A stretch of DNA of 64,000 nucleotides from a virus (IMGVR_UViG_3300032006_002011:1-64000), one strand, 5' to 3'; counted from the first letter of the stretch, positions 35,099 through 44,021 are shown. Made by a program: numbers and translations. The notes: a model not told the origin generated them from the letters alone.

Positions 35099-36168
35099 TC
35101 ATCGTCACGGGTTAACTTTCCACCCGATATAATGTTGTATGCAAGAACAAGTGCAACCGCAAGTGGATCAAACACGATAACAATTACAATGATAAACCAC
35201 TTAACAACTTGGTCGATTGGAGTATTAAACGAATCAGCAATGAACTGAAAACTTCCTATGTCCGTATTTCTAATAGAGTCCTTTTCCTCAAGAATGCGTT
35301 GCTCGTTTTTTCTTAACTTCTCATAGTTTGCTTCAATTGCGGGTGTGTTATCTATCTTATTAGACTCATCTCGTAAACTATTTACCTTTCCCGTGAAGAT
35401 CCCGTATTCTCTTTCAATTTCCGCGTCAATTGCGTTGATTTGTTCATTGTATAGGGCAACCGCGGATGTTTCTTCATCATCAATTTTTTTCATAGACTCT
35501 GCAATGGATGCCCGTTCTGGTGCCTGAGCCTTTGCAAGTTCTTCAAGTTTCTTCTTCTTATTGGAGAACAAACCACCACTTGATGCTTCTAACTCACTTC
35601 TTGCCTTGTCAAGTATTGCAAGTCTATCCAATAGTTGTTGCCTTCGTGATTGACGGGTTTCGGAATCAGACTTGTGTCTATCTGACAGAGATGCTTGTCT
35701 TGCTCGTCTATCCTCAACAAAGTCATCATAAATTTTTTGGAATCCAGCAATGGTTTCCGTTGATTTGTTGTCAACTGTGTCCGATGATTGCTTGAGTGAT
35801 TCCATCTCACCTTTAATATGTTCGTTCTCTGCTTGTATTTGGACGATGTTATTGTTGTGCATTTCAACCTTTGCACGTGTATCGTCATACGCATCACTTA
35901 AAAATCCATAAATACCAAGTGACGTTATCCCCACTAGGGTTATCACCGCAGTAGTTGAATATATTTTCAACATACGTGGAACTCGGTCCCAATATCGATA
36001 TAGAAACGAAGTCATTACCAATTTTCCTGCTTCAAGGACACCTGCCATTATCATAGCGGCGATGGATGCTCCTGCAAATAATAAACTTATTCCCCAAACT
36101 GAAAAGAAGGCTGCCGTTCCCGCCACCGCAAGTGCCAAAAGGCCGACTATTGCCGTAAACATCTTCAT
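35068..36168 (-). CDS. Membrane-anchored coiled-coil protein, possibly frameshift-extended
   Basis: 366 residues. Three hydrophobic segments at the N-terminus (AIVGLLALAVAGTAAFFSVW, ISLLFAGASIAAMIMAGVLE, and TTAVITLVGITSLGIYGFL) precede a ~200-residue charged coiled coil (about 95-300), then one more membrane helix (WFIIVIVIVFDPLAVALVLA). The last residues DDELDTPKKKIG lie on an A10 run where a -1 slip would continue into the Pro-Thr-rich frame at 34199. A good Shine-Dalgarno (GGGAGG) precedes the ATG. The general plan recalls conserved membrane proteins of large marine phages. Role unknown. Confidence 0.75.
   Translation of the reverse strand: MKMFTAIVGLLALAVAGTAAFFSVWGISLLFAGASIAAMIMAGVLEAGKLVMTSFLYRYWDRVPRMLKIYSTTAVITLVGITSLGIYGFLSDAYDDTRAKVEMHNNNIVQIQAENEHIKGEMESLKQSSDTVDNKSTETIAGFQKIYDDFVEDRRARQASLSDRHKSDSETRQSRRQQLLDRLAILDKARSELEASSGGLFSNKKKKLEELAKAQAPERASIAESMKKIDDEETSAVALYNEQINAIDAEIEREYGIFTGKVNSLRDESNKIDNTPAIEANYEKLRKNEQRILEEKDSIRNTDIGSFQFIADSFNTPIDQVVKWFIIVIVIVFDPLAVALVLAYNIISGGKLTRDDELDTPKKKIG
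35076..35085 (-). promoter_or_regulatory. A10 slippery run: candidate -1 programmed frameshift site
   Basis: Ten A's on the coding strand, 5 bases before the TAG of the membrane protein. The -1 frame enters the Pro-Thr-rich reading frame, which has no start codon of its own nearby. Slippage by polymerase or ribosome, or a one-base sequencing deletion, would each explain it. Confidence 0.55.
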
Positions 36169-36235
36169 AATAATATATATCCTCCCATTAGTTTATTTAA
36201 TCCGTATCATCCTCATATAAATATAATATAATTAT

Positions 36236-36267
36236 AAAAAAACGGAGGTTTTTTTAAAACCCCCGTT
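36236..36267 (-). terminator. Intrinsic terminator after the hsp20 gene
   Basis: On the minus strand, a 12-base-pair stem (AACGGGGGTTTT with AAAACCTCCGTT, one mismatch) and a 3-base loop are followed by a run of T. It starts 28 bases after the Hsp20 stop, separating this operon from the downstream membrane-protein gene. Confidence 0.8.
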
Positions 36268-36294
36268 CAAAACGAATTGTTTTAAGTTGTTATG

Positions 36295-36789
36295 TTAAAG
36301 GATTTTTACCTTTTTTGATTTAGTCTCGATTACTTCCTTCTTGGGAATTGTAACATTGAGAATTCCGTTATCGAACTTTGCGGAAATATCTTCTACTTCA
36401 AGAGTAGAATCGTCTACCTTAAAAGAACGCTTAAACGAAGAACGTTTCAGTTCCTTATACACATACTTTACATTGGGTTCTTCAATCTCAGTTTTCTTTT
36501 CACCTGAAATTGTAAGCAATCCGTCTTCGTATTCTACCGAGACATCTTCCTTGGTTAACCCCGCAATTTCTGCTTCAATAAGTATTGAGTCTGATGTATC
36601 TGCTACATTTACCCTTGGATACGAGCTATTTCCAAAAAAGTTTACTCCGAATTCTTGACCGAAGTTTGGAAATGCTTGATTTACTACCTTATCAAACAAC
36701 GAGTCGAATGGTGTTAAAAATTCGTCTCGCAACGATGGAACGTGTTTATTAAGTCCTGTTCCGTTGGACTTATATCCGTATTTTTTCAT
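36295..36789 (-). CDS. Small heat-shock protein (Hsp20/alpha-crystallin)
   Basis: 164 residues from the ATG at 36789, preceded by AGGAAAA. An in-frame ATG at 36855 lies only 14 bases from the promoter -10 box and lacks a ribosome site, so it is less likely. The alpha-crystallin domain is complete: PRVNVADTSDSILIEAEIAG, LTKEDVSVEYEDGLLTISGE and FDNGILNVTIPKKE, with the classic G.L.[IV].[IVP]P closing strand. Such chaperones hold unfolded proteins; in T4-like marine phages they are thought to help virion assembly or stress resistance. It has its own sigma70-type promoter and terminator. Confidence 0.93.
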   Translation of the reverse strand: MKKYGYKSNGTGLNKHVPSLRDEFLTPFDSLFDKVVNQAFPNFGQEFGVNFFGNSSYPRVNVADTSDSILIEAEIAGLTKEDVSVEYEDGLLTISGEKKTEIEEPNVKYVYKELKRSSFKRSFKVDDSTLEVEDISAKFDNGILNVTIPKKEVIETKSKKVKIL

Positions 36790-36869
36790 GTTATTTTTCC
36801 TATTTGAATTACGAACCCCAAGTTGGGCATCCGCCGAACAACCTCGTTTGAGCATTGTTCTATATTATA

Positions 36870-36898
36870 AATATACCACAAAATATTAAATTTGTCAA
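36870..36898 (-). promoter_or_regulatory. Sigma70-type promoter of hsp20
   Basis: TTGACA, a 17-base spacer and TATATT on the minus strand. The predicted transcription start near 36863 leaves a ~70-base leader before the ATG at 36789, which carries a ribosome site, unlike the leaderless genes nearby. Confidence 0.75.
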
Positions 36899-36900
36899 AA

Positions 36901-37572
36901 TTATGGGTCAAATTTCATAATATCGTCTTGTTGAGACTTCTCAACCAAGCAGGACATATGGTCTGCCCAATGAACTATTCTTGGTAGTTCGGTCTTCAAT
37001 CCGACCTCCTTTGAAAAGGCCTTTAGATATTGAATGTTTGAATCGTCATACATACCATCAGACAACTTGATTCCCAAAAATTCCTTTTCAGTCAAAGCAA
37101 TTCCAAAGTGCTGAAGAAGAAACACCGACCTATCCGTAACGGACATCCAATGAATGTCTGGGTTTATATTATATAGTTTTCCTTGATTCTTTCTGTGCCA
37201 CTCACTATCATTATAGACATATTGTTCACCATCAAGAGTTCCTAACTTTCCCAAATCGTGATTAAGTGCAGAAAACATCATTTCGTCATCGGTAAAGTCT
37301 ATTTTAGCACCCAAACTCTGCACAAGTACCTTAACCCCACGCACCGCACGGCAGACACCCATTACATGGTCTATATAACCCCCATCATACGCATTGTGAA
37401 ATCTATCTATGCTTGATGCGGGTGATGTCAATGCTCGTAGTCCAAGGCATCCATCGTCCGTTCCATACATATGAAGGAGTTTTTCTTGTCGTTCTCCTTC
37501 AAAGGTGTCCTCAATAAATTTCAGAAAGTTTGTATAATTTGTTTCTAATTCTGCTTCTGTATAATTTTTCAT
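36901..37572 (-). CDS. HD-domain phosphohydrolase-like protein
   Basis: 223 residues from the ATG at 37572 (a GTG at 37593 is inside the promoter). The HD signature is seen as GGYIDHVMGVCRAV with a His, then ALNHDLGKLG (the HD pair plus GK) and a later RIVHWADHMSCL. HD proteins hydrolyse nucleotides, cyclic nucleotides or nucleic-acid ends; which applies here is not clear. Related genes occur in T4-like marine phages. The gene follows a glycosyltransferase gene by about 30 bases, but has its own leaderless-type promoter, which is evidence for early or middle expression. Confidence 0.75.
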   Translation of the reverse strand: MKNYTEAELETNYTNFLKFIEDTFEGERQEKLLHMYGTDDGCLGLRALTSPASSIDRFHNAYDGGYIDHVMGVCRAVRGVKVLVQSLGAKIDFTDDEMMFSALNHDLGKLGTLDGEQYVYNDSEWHRKNQGKLYNINPDIHWMSVTDRSVFLLQHFGIALTEKEFLGIKLSDGMYDDSNIQYLKAFSKEVGLKTELPRIVHWADHMSCLVEKSQQDDIMKFDP

Positions 37573-37578
37573 GGTACT

Positions 37579-37607
37579 ATAATATAACACCACAGGTAAT
37601 TCGTCAA
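37579..37607 (-). promoter_or_regulatory. Sigma70-type promoter, leaderless arrangement, for the HD-domain gene
   Basis: TTGACG, 17-base spacer, TATTAT, then 6 bases and the ATG at 37572. The -35 overlaps the stop codon of the preceding glycosyltransferase gene. Confidence 0.65.
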
Positions 37608-38338
37608 GTAAAATTAGTTCCCATATATTCGATTGAATGTTCCGAGTCAGTTGTTTGAATCATGGATTTTCTTGTATTGGAATACATTTTATAATTGTTG
37701 TCCACGTGGGTTTGTGGTGGTCTTTCATGAAAAAGATGATATGCAGTAGTGTCCACGGACCCAACCCGTATATCGGTTGGTAATCTATTTTCAACAAAGT
37801 CCAAGTCTTGAAACCCCCATCCGATGAAGCGTTCGTCCATACCGCCCACCGACTCAAAAACCTCCCGTTTAACTATAAAGGAAAACTTACCCGTTTGGTT
37901 GTTTGCAGTATAATCACCTCCAATAGTTAGTTGACCTGTGGTGATTAGTTCGTCAGTTTCGTCATCAGTTAAAAACAACACCGATTCAAACGGACGAACC
38001 AGATCATGTTCACACTCTTCCATATAATTGATTATCTCTTGATATTGAGTGAAGAAATCCGCATCTATCACCCACACATAGGCGGTGTTCACTAGACTAA
38101 CCGAGTGGTTTATTAACGCAGATTTATGAATTTCATTCGCACCCTCAACCGATAAAGTGGTATACATCGCACCACATTCACTTACATACTCACCGACACT
38201 TAGATCGCTAGTCTGCTCACATACCATAACATCACACTTAAGTTTCGTAATGTTTTTAAGGACAAACCTAAAATTTCTCAATCTTTGACCCGATAATCTG
38301 TATACGGGTATTATTATCGTGAGAGTTGTACTCTCCAT
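37604..38338 (-). CDS. Glycosyltransferase family 2-like (GT-A)
   Basis: 244 residues. The N-terminal LTIIIPVYRLSGQRLRNF and the DxD-type VIDADFF (about 91-97) mark a GT-A fold that binds a nucleotide sugar through a metal ion. The C-terminal block GGMDERFIGWGFQDLDF, then AYHLFHERPP resembles the galactosyltransferase-type C-terminus of family 2/27 enzymes. Donor and acceptor are unknown. Found between fibre genes and an HD-domain gene, it could glycosylate a virion protein. It is read in the same direction as the upstream structural genes and follows them by 14 bases. Confidence 0.8.
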   Translation of the reverse strand: MESTTLTIIIPVYRLSGQRLRNFRFVLKNITKLKCDVMVCEQTSDLSVGEYVSECGAMYTTLSVEGANEIHKSALINHSVSLVNTAYVWVIDADFFTQYQEIINYMEECEHDLVRPFESVLFLTDDETDELITTGQLTIGGDYTANNQTGKFSFIVKREVFESVGGMDERFIGWGFQDLDFVENRLPTDIRVGSVDTTAYHLFHERPPQTHVDNNYKMYSNTRKSMIQTTDSEHSIEYMGTNFT

Positions 38339-38352
38339 ATTACATATCTAAA

Positions 38353-40452
38353 TTAACCACACGATTGTGGACACCCAACGGTGGTGTTGGATAATAGTCC
38401 CGCAGTACACAACTCCTGAATTGTGTAGTGAGTGCCTTCTATTGTTCCATTGAAGGTGACTGAAAGACAACATTCGGTTCTTGCCGTTCCATAATTTAGC
38501 GTCACTTTGATGGTTTCCCCATTAAGGGTATCTTGTGCTCCGATTTCTGCAAGAACATATCTGGGATCGTAATCAAACTGATCCATTTCTTGACCCTCTA
38601 CGTGCGGTCTTGCTTCATTTGAGTAAATAGTCATAAACGCAGGTTCGGTGCCTGCTTGGATTCCAGAATTGTAGCATATCTGAATATCCTCTCTTACGTT
38701 CTTCCATGACACCTCAAGTGCATCGGCAGGTGCTTGACCACCCGGCCAAACTATATTGGAGTCATCGGACATGGTGTATAATCTTGCACCATCTGCGTTA
38801 TTAATCAGAGTGGTGTCCGTTCCACCAAGAAGTGGTGTAATTGATACCGATGTACCTATGTTGCTTCGGATAATGGCCTTTCCTGATCCACAACACATCG
38901 CATCACTACACAGATTTGGGAATGTCTGTTGCGATAGGTAACTTGCCCAGTGACCTTCTGGTAGTTCACCGGATACACCCTTAACTCTAAGGGTTACCAT
39001 CTTCTCGGTGATTCCTCCACCTGCTTCGTTTACAGGGAATACCTCCACCGCCGAATCAACATTTCCATCTTGATCAAGGTCGGCGGGTAGTTTAAATGTT
39101 GTTGTTGCACTATCTGTCTGCGATGAATCTGCTTCACTTTCCCACTCCATCTCAACTGCAAGTGTTATTGGCATTGGAATTACGAAATCAACGGTGTCCT
39201 CGGTGGTAGTTCCTCCTACTCCCGCAACACTTGATATTTCAAACATAGCACCCTCATTAATCGTTAGATTCTCGTCTCCACCTGCAATATCGTTATGAAT
39301 GTCACTTTGTTGTTCCTCGGCGCAACGACCTTGAATTTCAAGTTTTGGAATTGAATAAATCGTATTGCTGGATGCCTTTGGTGTTACAATTCTTCCTGCT
39401 CCAACGAAGTCAGTCGTGGGGCGGCCATCAACGGTGTCAGAAAATATTTCCACAAACAAACTACCCACACCATTGACACCCTTGCTTCCATACGATGAAG
39501 TAGTTCCAAATTCAGCAGACCCAGAAGTTACTTTAAACTCAAATTCATTCTCACGTTCTTCAGAACCACTTACATTTGCTTGTGGAAGACTCCTCAATTC
39601 ACCTATATGCTTGCTCATGTGTGTTGGGCCACCACCCACCATTTGATTGTAGTGTAAGATGGCAACCAATGGGTTTCTGCTTGCAAGGTTTCCTATGTTT
39701 ACAACCTTAACATTCCACCCACCAGGAATCAATGTAAGTTCAATAATGTAATCTTCTGTTTCAATCTGACCCCCAGAGGAGGAACCTGTCATCGGTCTGT
39801 AGTGTGTTACAATCCCTTTATTTTTACCCGTGGCAAGTAGCATTGGTTTGCTTATGGCAGGTTCTGCAATCGATAAGTTGTGAGAAAACTTAACTTGATT
39901 AACTGAACCCCTGTCATGTAGGAAATATGTCGTACCTGGTATCAGTGCGTTATTTACCAAGTCCACGTTTTTGAATTCAATTTCACCGAACATAACAATG
40001 GTGGCATCTGCCGTTGAGGATACACTTGTTCCGTCACATGAAGTTTCCACACTTTCAACTATTCCCATTGCCTCGGTTAAGTGTTCAAGATCATTGTTCG
40101 CGGCATTGTTGTCGTATGTTGCCCATGCGAGGGCATATTCTCCGTTGACATAATCATAACGAACGACATCCCCAACTTTTGGACAATCATACGATAATTT
40201 TGCAGGAAATGCAATTCGTCTCCCGTTAATTCCATGATTGGCCAGATGATCGTTTATTGCGTTGGAAACCGCATTTTTTAATGCCTGTTCCGTTTGGTTT
40301 GCAAGTAGTTCTGCTTCAACATTCAAAGAATCGGTTAAATTCTCCGTCTGTTCGTGCTTTACACGAACCGTGATTTCCGAACCACACGCACTTGCACCCG
40401 CAGCCCCACCTGTGCTTGAGCATCCTCTTAAATTGAAAGTAGAACCTGGCAT
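38353..40452 (-). CDS. Fibre/virion structural protein (699 aa)
   Basis: 699 residues, no enzyme motif. An N-terminal Gly/Ser/Cys-rich start (GCSSTGGAAGASACGSE) leads to a helical stretch and then the module FGEIEFKNVDL … GTTYFLHDRG … KPMLLATG…GIVTHYR, which occurs twice more in the neighbouring 630-residue protein. The middle and C-terminal parts are beta-rich with WEVF-poor Ig-like strands and a Cys-rich end (CCLSVTFNGTIEGTHY, then TVGCPQSCG). Likely a tail-fibre or receptor-binding component by position and module sharing. Confidence 0.65.
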   Translation of the reverse strand: MPGSTFNLRGCSSTGGAAGASACGSEITVRVKHEQTENLTDSLNVEAELLANQTEQALKNAVSNAINDHLANHGINGRRIAFPAKLSYDCPKVGDVVRYDYVNGEYALAWATYDNNAANNDLEHLTEAMGIVESVETSCDGTSVSSTADATIVMFGEIEFKNVDLVNNALIPGTTYFLHDRGSVNQVKFSHNLSIAEPAISKPMLLATGKNKGIVTHYRPMTGSSSGGQIETEDYIIELTLIPGGWNVKVVNIGNLASRNPLVAILHYNQMVGGGPTHMSKHIGELRSLPQANVSGSEERENEFEFKVTSGSAEFGTTSSYGSKGVNGVGSLFVEIFSDTVDGRPTTDFVGAGRIVTPKASSNTIYSIPKLEIQGRCAEEQQSDIHNDIAGGDENLTINEGAMFEISSVAGVGGTTTEDTVDFVIPMPITLAVEMEWESEADSSQTDSATTTFKLPADLDQDGNVDSAVEVFPVNEAGGGITEKMVTLRVKGVSGELPEGHWASYLSQQTFPNLCSDAMCCGSGKAIIRSNIGTSVSITPLLGGTDTTLINNADGARLYTMSDDSNIVWPGGQAPADALEVSWKNVREDIQICYNSGIQAGTEPAFMTIYSNEARPHVEGQEMDQFDYDPRYVLAEIGAQDTLNGETIKVTLNYGTARTECCLSVTFNGTIEGTHYTIQELCTAGLLSNTTVGCPQSCG

Positions 40453-40465
40453 CTTAAATATTTCC

Positions 40466-40915
40466 TTACTGATTTTCCTGTTGTGTTGGGTTTATGTGAT
40501 CAGCTGGGTTTACTGATTTGGTTGGACTGGAGGTAAGCATCCATTGTTGCTCGGTTTCCCCCGTATAGCCACCAACCACCTTAACCGTAGATCTGCGGAA
40601 TATGTATATATTTTCAACAAGAATAACTCCGGTGGAGTCTTGTTTTATATAAGTTATAAACGCAGTATCGTCTTCTGCATTATATCCGAAAATGGCATCC
40701 CTTGGCCAAACCTTATGAAGAAAGCTCTGAAGTTGGCCTATTAAGTTAGCAAATTTAACATCATGTTCTGCCTTGGCAGCTGCGTTATCTGCTTCAGACA
40801 AAGCAGGATTACTAACATACTCCTTGTCAAGTGGTGTATATTCACTTGCATCTCCACGCGAATAGAACGTAAAGTGCTTATATCTCATGTTTCCTATGTC
40901 GTACAATGAACCCAT
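40466..40915 (-). CDS. Structural protein between two fibre genes, unknown fold
   Basis: 149 residues from the ATG at 40915, one base after the stop of the upstream 630-residue gene; a longer frame would overlap that gene heavily. It contains RYKHFTFYSRG, KFANLIGQLQSFLHKVWPRD and FITYIKQDSTGVILVENIYI, mixed helix then strands. It is flanked by related fibre-like proteins, so a chaperone or linker role for fibre assembly is inferred. No family recognised. Confidence 0.6.
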   Translation of the reverse strand: MGSLYDIGNMRYKHFTFYSRGDASEYTPLDKEYVSNPALSEADNAAAKAEHDVKFANLIGQLQSFLHKVWPRDAIFGYNAEDDTAFITYIKQDSTGVILVENIYIFRRSTVKVVGGYTGETEQQWMLTSSPTKSVNPADHINPTQQENQ

Positions 40916-40916
40916 A

Positions 40917-42809
40917 TCATATTCCCTCACTTTCTGTGACCTCGGTCCAGTTTCCATAGACCCCCAAAGCACTGACATCCGCGGACAAGTACCACTTCTT
41001 TGTAACGAACTCTCCTGGGGCCTGAATAAATGTATCCGTACCACTCCACCCCGTGTGTGTTATATATGTGTAGTCATTTTCTTGGGCATGGGGAAGGGCC
41101 GATTTTAAAAATTTATTAGCGGTTACATTATCATATGGTTGATCGGTGGTGGTTAAATTCGTAGTTTTGTTTGCGTCACCGCAAAAAGATGATGATGTTG
41201 GATCTGGGTTGGTTGCATTACATTGGTCTATCGGTGATGGATATGCAGGTGAGTTGAGCAATAAAATTTGAGTATCACTGACTGCATAGAACACTGGTTT
41301 TTCATAAACAGTTACCTTACCCGTAACGGAATCACGTTGAAACGGATTGTGTATCGTCACATTTCGGAATGGTGTTATACCAGTTGTTACATCTAACATA
41401 TCCGTATCTGCCCACGTTGCACTTGTGGGATCTTGAAACGCATCCTCGTATTGCTGAGATGTATAATCATACACCGTATTTGACAACCTTGTCTGTGATG
41501 TCGATGTAGTTTGACCCGACTCTGGTTCAAACGAATTCAAGTAGTATGTGTATCCTCGTTTAAAAATTGCATTTGGTCGGTTTTTCTTAACATCACTATT
41601 GACGATACCATTTGGTTTTTCAAAATTTATCATACCCGATGTCTGAACTTGGAAATAGTCGGGGGTTGAAACAATTACAATGCCAAGTATATCGGTGTAG
41701 TAAGAACGGTCTTCATCGGGTATTGGGTTGGTATCATCTCCATATGCAGCTCTTGCGTTTGACATAATATAGTCTCCGTCAATAACCACATCAAGATATG
41801 AAGGTTTTGCACCCTCGTTTACCTCTTCAAACGGTGATGTCGGTGCAGTTCCAAAAGTTTTATCTGCATTTCTTCTAATTTTTCGTTTAAGACGGAGTAT
41901 ATCACCGACCTTGACATTACTACAAGACGCATCAACCTCTATAATAAACTTATGAGGTTCTTCTCCACTCTCACATATCAACCCTCTGTAATTAACAAGA
42001 ACCCCGGATGATTCCGAGGTAGCTACCAATACAGGTTTGGATACATGACTCAACGCGTCACTAAAAGAAGAGGCGGGATCGGTGCTTGAAAGTAGTCCGT
42101 CTAAATTATCCGTGTTGTCAGATGACAGAAAATAAGTGCGACCATCTGAAAGTGGTGTTGGTTGCGGGGTACCCTGTGACATGACGTCTTGGGTAACAGG
42201 TTGCACCGGACTTCCGTCAGGTGCTTCAAATTGTACATGACCCCCAAATGCAATATTAATATGAGTGATCTCAGAAGAATCATCTGACGGGTCTTGTCTT
42301 TTTATTTTTCGGATTACTCCCACAACCTCCATTAGTGATTGGTCGATGATTGCATCGGTTTCCTCAGATTTATAAATTGATGATGCCCTTCGGTATTTGT
42401 TTCCATTTCTAGTTAAGATGTACCCAACTTTATATTGATCGTTGAGAGTGCTTCCCTCGGGGATATAAAAATTTGATATTCCATTGGAGTCAACTGCGGG
42501 GATGGATAACTCGGACGCACCTGGAGAATCTGTAAAGGATACTCCGTCTTCTGATTCGTTTATTTGCAGGTAACCTCCACCCCAACCCGAATAATCGTTA
42601 GGTACATCCGAGAGAGCAGGGAGACTAATACCTACATCTCCTTGATGAATTTCTGCAAGTTGAGACGCAAGTGTAGTTGCCTCAATAGCCATCGTTTCAC
42701 CTGTTGATGAACCCGATATCCCCGAGGCGTCCGTATCCACTACTAGAAGTAAATCCGATTTGGATAACTTCTGCATCTTGTTTAAATCTGTTATTTTTTG
42801 GTTGGCCAT
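40917..42809 (-). CDS. Fibre/virion structural protein with repeated TYFL module (630 aa)
   Basis: 630 residues. The N-terminus (MANQKITDLNKMQKLSKSDL, then LLVVDTDAS) is the type seen at the start of many T4-like marine phage fibre proteins. Two copies of a module follow: VVGVIRKIK … FGGHVQFEAP … GRTYFLSSD … SKPVLVATS…GVLVNYRG, and a second with ILGIVIVS … GMINFEKP … GYTYYLNSF … EKPVFYAVS. A third copy lies in the 699-residue protein. The last 60 residues hold HAQENDYTYITHTGWSGTD. The 64-base A+T-rich gap upstream contains no clear late promoter. A fibre role is likely. Confidence 0.7.
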   Translation of the reverse strand: MANQKITDLNKMQKLSKSDLLLVVDTDASGISGSSTGETMAIEATTLASQLAEIHQGDVGISLPALSDVPNDYSGWGGGYLQINESEDGVSFTDSPGASELSIPAVDSNGISNFYIPEGSTLNDQYKVGYILTRNGNKYRRASSIYKSEETDAIIDQSLMEVVGVIRKIKRQDPSDDSSEITHINIAFGGHVQFEAPDGSPVQPVTQDVMSQGTPQPTPLSDGRTYFLSSDNTDNLDGLLSSTDPASSFSDALSHVSKPVLVATSESSGVLVNYRGLICESGEEPHKFIIEVDASCSNVKVGDILRLKRKIRRNADKTFGTAPTSPFEEVNEGAKPSYLDVVIDGDYIMSNARAAYGDDTNPIPDEDRSYYTDILGIVIVSTPDYFQVQTSGMINFEKPNGIVNSDVKKNRPNAIFKRGYTYYLNSFEPESGQTTSTSQTRLSNTVYDYTSQQYEDAFQDPTSATWADTDMLDVTTGITPFRNVTIHNPFQRDSVTGKVTVYEKPVFYAVSDTQILLLNSPAYPSPIDQCNATNPDPTSSSFCGDANKTTNLTTTDQPYDNVTANKFLKSALPHAQENDYTYITHTGWSGTDTFIQAPGEFVTKKWYLSADVSALGVYGNWTEVTESEGI

Positions 42810-42873
42810 ACCTTTAGTGCTAACAATATATATAATAAATATACATATATTTTTATATTTTCATAAATATTAT

Positions 42874-43617
42874 CTATCTTAAACTTTTTATCCTCTTGAC
42901 TATGAATTTTACTAGTTCTGAACGAATTATGTCATCTTCGTTAAATTCAAAGCTATAGATTCCTTTACTTTTTGATTCATCGTCAGAAAAAAGATTAATG
43001 ATATTCTTAAGTCCTCCTTTGTTTCCAATGTCACTTTGCATAACATCGCCGCATATGAAAACTTTAGTGTTTTCTCCGATACGAGTCATCGTAGTAATAA
43101 GTTCTTTTTCGGTCATATTTTGAGCTTCGTCAAGTATAACAAACTTATCATTCCAACTTGCACCACGGAGGAATCCAACGGGGATTCCGTATATTCTTTC
43201 CTCTTCCTGTAAGTATCTCACGTCAACTGCCGACAGGAATTCTTCTAGTTTATCTTTGAATGGTTCTAGGTAAGGAGCCATTTTGTCTTCTTGTGCTCCT
43301 GGGAGAAATCCTAATTTTGAATCGGAACTTTCAACTGCACTTCTAATATAAACAAGTTCACTCACTTTTGCATTACTAATTAATTCTAGACCACAATATA
43401 CACTTAAATAAGTTTTAGCACAACCGGCCGGACCTTGAATGAACATCATTTTTGTATCTTCATTTAAAGCTATATCAATGAATGCTTTTTGTTTGTCTGT
43501 GAACGGTTTGTGCTTTATTTGCAATTTCCGAGCCAACTGGTTGCTTCTCATGTTATCTTGTAGATGGCAATCGTGAATTAAGTTTTTCGTAACCGTTTTT
43601 GATTTCTTGCTTGACAT
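42874..43617 (-). CDS. PhoH-like ATPase
   Basis: 247 residues. Walker A is GPAGCAKT at 62-69 (the AKT form usual for phage PhoH) and Walker B is ILDEAQNM at 161-168, with FTDKQKAFIDIAL before them and RIGENTKVFICGDVMQSD after. The family is a P-loop NTPase related to superfamily 1 helicases and is common in marine T4-like phages. Its role is unsettled: a phosphate-stress label is historical, and a part in RNA handling is the better guess. The ATG has an AGGAAAAG ribosome site. It is the first gene of the minus-strand block that faces the plus-strand accessory block. Confidence 0.9.
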   Translation of the reverse strand: MSSKKSKTVTKNLIHDCHLQDNMRSNQLARKLQIKHKPFTDKQKAFIDIALNEDTKMMFIQGPAGCAKTYLSVYCGLELISNAKVSELVYIRSAVESSDSKLGFLPGAQEDKMAPYLEPFKDKLEEFLSAVDVRYLQEEERIYGIPVGFLRGASWNDKFVILDEAQNMTEKELITTMTRIGENTKVFICGDVMQSDIGNKGGLKNIINLFSDDESKSKGIYSFEFNEDDIIRSELVKFIVKRIKSLR

Positions 43618-43658
43618 GATGCTTTTCCTGTTTATTATGACGTGAGTCCGATGTTCTG

Positions 43659-44021
43659 TTAGTCTTGTTCAGCTTCTCCGTCTTTATTATTCATATTTTC
43701 TATTTTATTTATAATGTCTTTTATACTAGCGCAACTTTCATATTCTTCTAGTTCTATATAATAGTCTAGCAGATTTTGTAAGTTTGCTATATAACTTTCT
43801 GATTTGACAACCACTTCAAGATTTGTATTCTTAAATCTAAAAAGAGTTATTTTCTCAGGTGCGTTTTTTATAAAATCAATGGATTCAAAGGTTTCAAGGA
43901 TATGATTCATATAATTTGGTTTACGAGATTTTATATCCGCATCAAGTGATTCGTTGTCCTTGGGTATAACAAAAATGTCCTCATTCATCATATATAAGTA
44001 TTTGAGTTTCTTCAATTTCAC
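43659..44021 (-). CDS. Small protein with UVR-like motif
   Basis: 120 residues from a GTG at 44021; ATGs at 43988 and 43985 are alternatives and none has a good ribosome site. The C-terminal part LQNLLDYYIELEEYESCASI, then KDIINKIE resembles the UVR motif (a helix pair with EEYE.CA..rd.I) used for protein contacts in UvrB, ClpC and McsA. The first 85 residues are charged with no catalytic motif. A protein-protein adaptor role is possible. It precedes phoH in the same direction and stands back to back with the zinc-ribbon gene at 44040 across an 18-base gap. Confidence 0.55.
   Translation of the reverse strand: MKLKKLKYLYMMNEDIFVIPKDNESLDADIKSRKPNYMNHILETFESIDFIKNAPEKITLFRFKNTNLEVVVKSESYIANLQNLLDYYIELEEYESCASIKDIINKIENMNNKDGEAEQD

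Noticed and set aside
36295-36855. Longer Hsp20 starting at 36855
   Set aside because: The start would lie 14 bases after the -10 box without a ribosome site, and the added sequence is not conserved in character; the ATG at 36789 has AGGAAAA.
40466-41044. Longer version of the small structural gene starting at 41044
   Set aside because: It would overlap the upstream fibre gene by over 120 bases; the ATG at 40915 starts one base after that gene's stop.
42810-42873. A late promoter before the 630-residue fibre gene
   Set aside because: The gap has several A+T runs but no NATAAATA on the minus strand. The closest (TATAAAAATA) has an extra base.
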